Source: Filobasidium wieringae
Lineage: Eukaryota; Basidiomycota; Tremellomycetes; Filobasidiales; Filobasidiaceae
DNA: 64,000 nucleotides
Assembly (NCBI GenBank): GCA_001600055.1
Contig: BCIV01000021.1
Coordinates: 138,290 to 202,289, forward strand
Reading direction: 5' to 3'
The number at the start of each line of letters is the position of its first letter. Positions within the stretch are counted from its first letter, which is position 1. This document shows positions 59,615-64,000 of the stretch, one piece after another. Both the position numbers and the translations under genes were made by a program. The notes below the pieces were generated by a model. The model was not told the origin of the DNA. It was given only the letters and a program-made list of their open reading frames with translations, and made no database searches.

Positions 59615-60127
59615 TGTGAGTGTGGCCCTGGAGAGGAGAGTTGGGTATGTGGAAGCTCAGAAGAAGTGGGATGAGTGAAAATAGGGGAAACAGGAGGTCG
59701 ACGATGTTGAGAGACGAGAGAAGAGGAATCCAACGTGTTCGACGAAACAAGACGCTTGGCCAAGTTCTCTGAACCGACGTAAGTAAACTCTAGGAGAGCA
59801 TCGGCATCCCTCGGCATCTCTCATTGACGTCACCCGAGGTCACGCTTTATTTGTCTCCGTGTGGATGTCCTCCCTTGTTTCAGGTACGATCGACTTGGCG
59901 ATCTATTTGTGGATGACCGATCGGGATTGCATGGCAGGTCAACGTCATCTCTCCTAATCACAACTTTCGATTTCGTTCGGCATTGAGAGCAAAGTCAACG
60001 TTCACTTTTGAGCTACAAGCTACAATCACATCTCACTAACCTCTCATTCTCACAACACTCAACACACATCCCCTCCTTCTCACTCGCGATCACTCGAGGA
60101 TAATCACAAACTACCAAGCCACCCACA
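59615..60127. other. divergent promoter between two SNG1-like genes
   Basis: About 510 bases of shared upstream DNA containing TGACGTCA at 59825-59832. No coding signal was found. Confidence 0.5.
59825..59832. promoter_or_regulatory. CRE/ATF palindrome TGACGTCA
   Basis: It is placed between the two SNG1-like genes, with the same CCC flank as the site at 54201. ATF/CREB-type stress factors bind this sequence in other fungi; use here is inferred. Confidence 0.5.
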
Positions 60128-62288
60128 ATGTCGGTGCAAAAGTACAAGACGAGCCCAAACACGCCCGAAGGGTCACCCCGTCTAGGCCTCTTCGACGGTT
60201 CTCTCAAGAATGAACGGAAGGGCACGATAATCAAGTTGTTGCAGGTACGTCCTGGGTTGACTTTTTCGTCAGTCAGGTTGAATGAGAGCTGACGAATATG
60301 GGCAACCTTGGTGATTAGGTGTTTGGGTTGATTACCATATTCATGTGGACCATGCTTCCCGTCTACTTTGGTTCTTACTACCGGTCCGTTCATCCTCCTC
60401 TCCATCTCCCTTGCCTCGCTTGTTCTTACGATATCTTTCGCTCTTCAAACAGACAAACGGAAAACACCCATCGATTGAAGATCATAATCCTAGATCTAGA
60501 CTCCGCCGCCGCGACCCTCTCCCAATCCACCCTCACCCCTACTCTAACAACCGGAGCATACAACGCCATCCTCGGTCCCGCCATCGTCTCCTCCGCTCAA
60601 AATTACCTAACCAACATCGCACCTCAAACAAACTCCACCCTCTGGTCCCTCGGATACGTTTTCCCCACTCAAGAAGAGATTTCCCAATTCTCCCTCCCCG
60701 TTCGAGGGAATGATGGGAGGTACACTTATACGCCCGGGGTGAATGCGACGGAATGGGCCATGGAGAAGGTTCATAATCAGGATGTTTGGGGGGTGGTTTT
60801 GATCCATGGGAATGCCACGCAGGATGCTTTGAATGCTGTTAGTATGGGTGGGGAGGGGTATGATCGTTAGTCTTTTTTTCATTCCTTGTTTTCTAGAGAT
60901 ACAAATGTCTTTGAAAACGAGGAATCCTATACTGACATGACTTTGTTTCCGCGTTGACAGCGATGGGAGCGGTAGGACTCTTTTACGAAGAGGCCAGGAA
61001 CTTCTTCACTTCCAACCAATACGTCGCCACTCAGATGATCGAACTCGTCACTTCTGCCTCCAATACCGCCGCTTCCACCATGATCCGTACCGTCCTCAAC
61101 CAAGCCTCCGCTGGAGTTGGGGGAGGAGCGGCTTATCTGACGGGAGCACAGAGGATGGCTTTGACTAGACCGTTTAGTTATAGCGAATACAATTTGAGAC
61201 CGTTTGATCAGCTCGCTGGGGAGGCGGCTACTACAGCCGGAGCGATTTATCTGATCGTACGTATCCGAATCATCCCCATGTGCCTCTGAAATGCGCCACT
61301 GATACTGCGATTCGGACGGACGGTAGATCTTCGTATTCTTCTTCACTCCTATTTGGACCGGAGTGTACGGCTCTATCAGGACGAAATTGACCCTCGGGAC
61401 AGACTTGTTCTTGACCGTCTTTGCCAACATCGGGTATTACTTTTGGATCTCTTTGCATTACTCGTAAGTCCGTCCTTGTCATCTTGACCCCGCGGGTGGA
61501 TGGTCTGACGGAAGCCGCATTTACGCTGGACGGTAGCTTGTTATCCCTCGCTTTCCAGGTCAACTTTACCAGGGCTTTGGGGTACGGAGGGTTCCCTATG
61601 TACTGGTTGTACGTATTTCGTCTACGTCTTTCGCAATAGCGTAGAAGTTGACATGCTGATATGATACTTTGCTCGCTATAGGATCAATTTCGTTACGATG
61701 ATGGCGTTAGGATTTCCTATGCAGATCATGTTCGAGATATTGGGACAAGCCTTCTTCCCCTTTTTCCTCATCTTCTGTAAGTCCGCGGCCTCTAAAGTGG
61801 GATTTCGAGGGCGGAGAAGCTGACCAGCTTGTTTCGGATGGTCAGGGGTCATCATCAACGTTTCGGTCGCTTTCCTGGATATCGCGGATATGGACCCGTT
61901 CTATAGTTATGGTAAGCATATCCTTGCTCTACATTGATCTCCGAAAACGAAGGGCTGATCGTTGATGCCTCGATGCGTAGGGTTCGCTTTCCCCGTATGG
62001 AACAATGTCGACGCGGCGAAACATATCTTCTTCAGTAGCAAATCTCACCTCGTCCAGAACTTTGCTGTGAATCTAGCGTGAGTCATTTGTTCTTGCTCAT
62101 TTGGCTTTTCGTGCCCAGTTCTGACCGAGATATGTCGAAATTCCGAATTCCATAGATGGGCAGGGATCGGTGCGCTCTTACTCCTGGTCCATGTCTTTTA
62201 TAGGAGATCAAAGGAGACGAGGATGGCTTGGGAGGAACATAAAAAGGAGAATCATCCCCCCAAGAGGAGGTTCCAGTTGGTCATCTAG
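60128..62288 (+). CDS. DUF3533/SNG1-like membrane protein, copy 2
   Basis: The start at 60128 gives MSVQKYKTSPNTPEGSPRLG. A first helix VFGLITIFMWTMLPVYFGSY is joined by an intron to RQTENTHRLKIIILDLDSAA. The extracytosolic domain has GPAIVSSAQNYLTNIAPQTN, VWGVVLIHGNATQDALNAVS and GAVGLFYEEARNFFTSNQYV. Later helices are AGAIYLIIFVFFFTPIWTGV, FLTVFANIGYYFWISLHYSL, LINFVTMMALGFPMQIMFEI, FFPFFLIFWVIINVSVAFLD and LAWAGIGALLLLVHVFYRRS, ending RRFQLVI at 62288. About eight introns are inferred. Order and spacing match copy 1 (LDLDSAA against YDFDSTG, HGNAT against HSNAT), so the two are paralogues. Length is about 480-500 residues. Membrane-stress function is inferred from the yeast relative only. 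Confidence 0.85.
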
Positions 62289-62699
62289 ATGTCGACGAGG
62301 AGGAATGATTCGCTTGGCGTGCATGGGTGGGATGATTGTTTACACTACTGTATCGATAGAACAGGCTTGTGATTGTGATTGGTTGGCATGATTATAATGG
62401 ACACTTACTTGCTTTTGAAGCTTGAGCTTTATACGAATCGCTACGAAAGCTATCAAGCACGGTTCTGTAGCTCTATAGAATCTATAGAGACTTCTGCTTT
62501 GTACTGTACGCTCTGGAGGCGCTACAGATCTGGCAGGTTCGCGTCAAGTCTTTGCTCAAACATAGTCAATTGTAAATTGTAAACAACCGATCTCGCCAAA
62601 GGGTAAACAAACGATTTCGTTTAGCATATACTCTTAGCCTGAAACCGTCAAGAACTTGAAACACAATCAGGATCTAATCGAACTAAGGATAGGATAAAT
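62289..62699. other. intergenic, no gene recognised
   Basis: About 410 bases between two plus-strand genes; probably the promoter of the coiled-coil gene. Two nearly repeated TCTATAGA-type strings occur near 62470-62490. Confidence 0.45.
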
Positions 62700-64000
62700 A
62701 TGGGCTACAATGCCGCTTTACTGAGGACGCCGCCTGCCCTGGAAGACACCGGGATTCGCGAGACTCCGAAACCCGTTCGAGCGAGGATCGCAGAGCTGGA
62801 AAGGCAGAATGGGATCCTGCTTGGTCAGAAGCAGAGTCTGGAGGTGAGTCCAAGATGCATTGTTGGAATTAACTTACTCGATTGCTGAAAAGAATACGCT
62901 CGTAGCGAAAACATCAAGCAGATATCGCGAAATTGCAAAGCGAAATCGCTGCTCTGACTGGAACTACGTCCACCTCTAGTCTAGCGGTTCAACGGACCCA
63001 AGCGGAAGCTGCGGCGGCACAACAGAAGTATGAAGCTACTATAAGTTCACTTAAGAAACAGCTCCTACAGACCCAGGAGCAAGCGAAGAAGGGGAAAGAG
63101 TTTGGCGAAGGGATGTTAAGGGAGAGATTGAGGATGGTGGAAGACGAGAAGAATGCGATGAGCAATGAGGTGAGTTTCGTTCCGAGAGCGACGACGGTAC
63201 AGACGCCGATCTTTGATCTGTACACATAGTTTGACTTGCGATCGAGGTTATCGGAACATCGCACAATCCTACAGACATCGAAACTGGAGGCTTATGCGGT
63301 CGAACTGGAACAGAAAGCTTTGAAAGCTGAGCAAGCTAAACGTAAGTTTTTTCGTCTGGTCAAGCTTCGCAGATTAAAGCTAAATGTATCGTCTGCCAGT
63401 CTATGTTGAGCACAAAAATGCTGTAGCTCAAGCTAAAGTTGCCGATTTGGAAGATGAGCTGGCCGAAGCTCTCGAACTGGTAGGCCACAGCGCTTCGTTA
63501 TTGCTGCAGATACAACCCGTCTAAATCACCATCTCGCAGACTGACAGAGTCGAATCACTCCAAACTGACTTGGAAACGATGACGGAGCAATATGAATCCG
63601 CTTCTAAAGCTCTTTCGTCCTTAGAAGACGCTCGCTCAAGCACGGATTCGGAATCTCAGGCTATCATCACGGAATTACGAGCATCCTTGAAAACAGCTAA
63701 AGCAGAGATCACGTCACTCACCAAAGAAGCTACAGCTGATAAGAAGCAGATTGCCAAGCTCGAACGTAACGTCGATAGTAAGACGGAGGAGGTGGAAGAA
63801 TTGCAGAAAGAGAAGGAAGAATTGTCTTCCGGTGAGAAGAACAAGGGAGGAGAAAGCGACAAGCAGGTCAGAGCGATGAAGGTTGAGATCAAGGATCTTA
63901 AGTCGGAGTTGGAGGGCAAAGATGAGGAACTGAAAGAGGTTGAGGCGAGTTTGGAAAGGGTCAAGAAGGAGGCAAAGGAGAAGGAGAAGGCGGCCAAGCG
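62700..64000 (+). CDS. coiled-coil protein, cut off by the window end
   Basis: I do not recognise a family. The start gives MGYNAALLRTPPALEDTGIR, and exons join through at least four introns. What is visible is almost all heptad coiled coil: VRARIAELERQNGILLGQK, SEIAALTGTTSTSSLAVQR, AQQKYEATISSLKKQLLQT, then DLEDELAEALELTDRVESL and ASKALSSLEDARSSTDSES, and a Lys/Glu-rich stretch to the window edge (EKEKAAKR), where the frame is still open. Such proteins often act as tethers, motor-linked or cytoskeletal scaffolds, but no name can be given. The true length is not known because the gene runs off the sequence. Confidence 0.78.

Overview
The window looks like a chromosome segment of a basidiomycete yeast, most likely a tremellomycete (Cryptococcus/Kwoniella relatives). 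Nearly every gene is split by short GT-AG introns of about 50-110 bases. Coding sequence is moderately GC-rich. The gene families are typical of that group: FunK1 kinase, DUF3292, DUF3533/SNG1-like, PDR-type ABC, RTA1 and a LARGE-like glycosyltransferase. I see no rRNA, tRNA, CRISPR array or intact transposon.

Layout. 1.7-3.9 kb: proteasome lid subunit RPN5 (minus). 3.9-6.4 kb: gene-poor DNA with a perfect 22-base inverted repeat. 6.4-32 kb: a transport and catabolism-rich stretch with an RTA1-like membrane protein, a secreted GH28 pectinase, a GATA/AreA-like (DUF1752) protein that reads in frame into a PDR ABC transporter, the t-SNARE TLG2, an ArsB/CitMHS-type permease, an L-arabinitol dehydrogenase-like enzyme, a secreted type-B carboxylesterase and a DHA1 MFS exporter. 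32.6-37.4 kb: a Ser/Thr-rich mucin-like surface protein followed on the same strand by a LARGE-like (GT49) glycosyltransferase. 38-48 kb: glyoxalase I, a Lys-rich basic protein, cyclophilin-40, a Zn2Cys6 regulator, an unknown protein and an IMPACT-domain protein. 48-57.5 kb: a FunK1 kinase, a DUF3292 membrane protein and a low-complexity nuclear-type protein with an AT-hook-like patch. 57.6-62.3 kb: a head-to-head pair of DUF3533/SNG1-like membrane proteins. From 62.7 kb: the start of a long coiled-coil protein cut off by the window end.

How the genes may work together. GH28, the arabinitol/polyol dehydrogenase, the esterase and several transporters fit growth on plant material, but they are interleaved with housekeeping genes and are probably not a formal cluster. 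The mucin/GT49 neighbours could be a substrate-enzyme pair at the cell surface. The most unusual structure is the uninterrupted frame joining the DUF1752 protein to the ABC transporter, giving a predicted protein of about 2,225 residues. It is either a real gene fusion or two genes with no visible boundary.

Exon joins were inferred by eye from frame continuity and GT...AG sites. Small errors at individual splice sites are possible.
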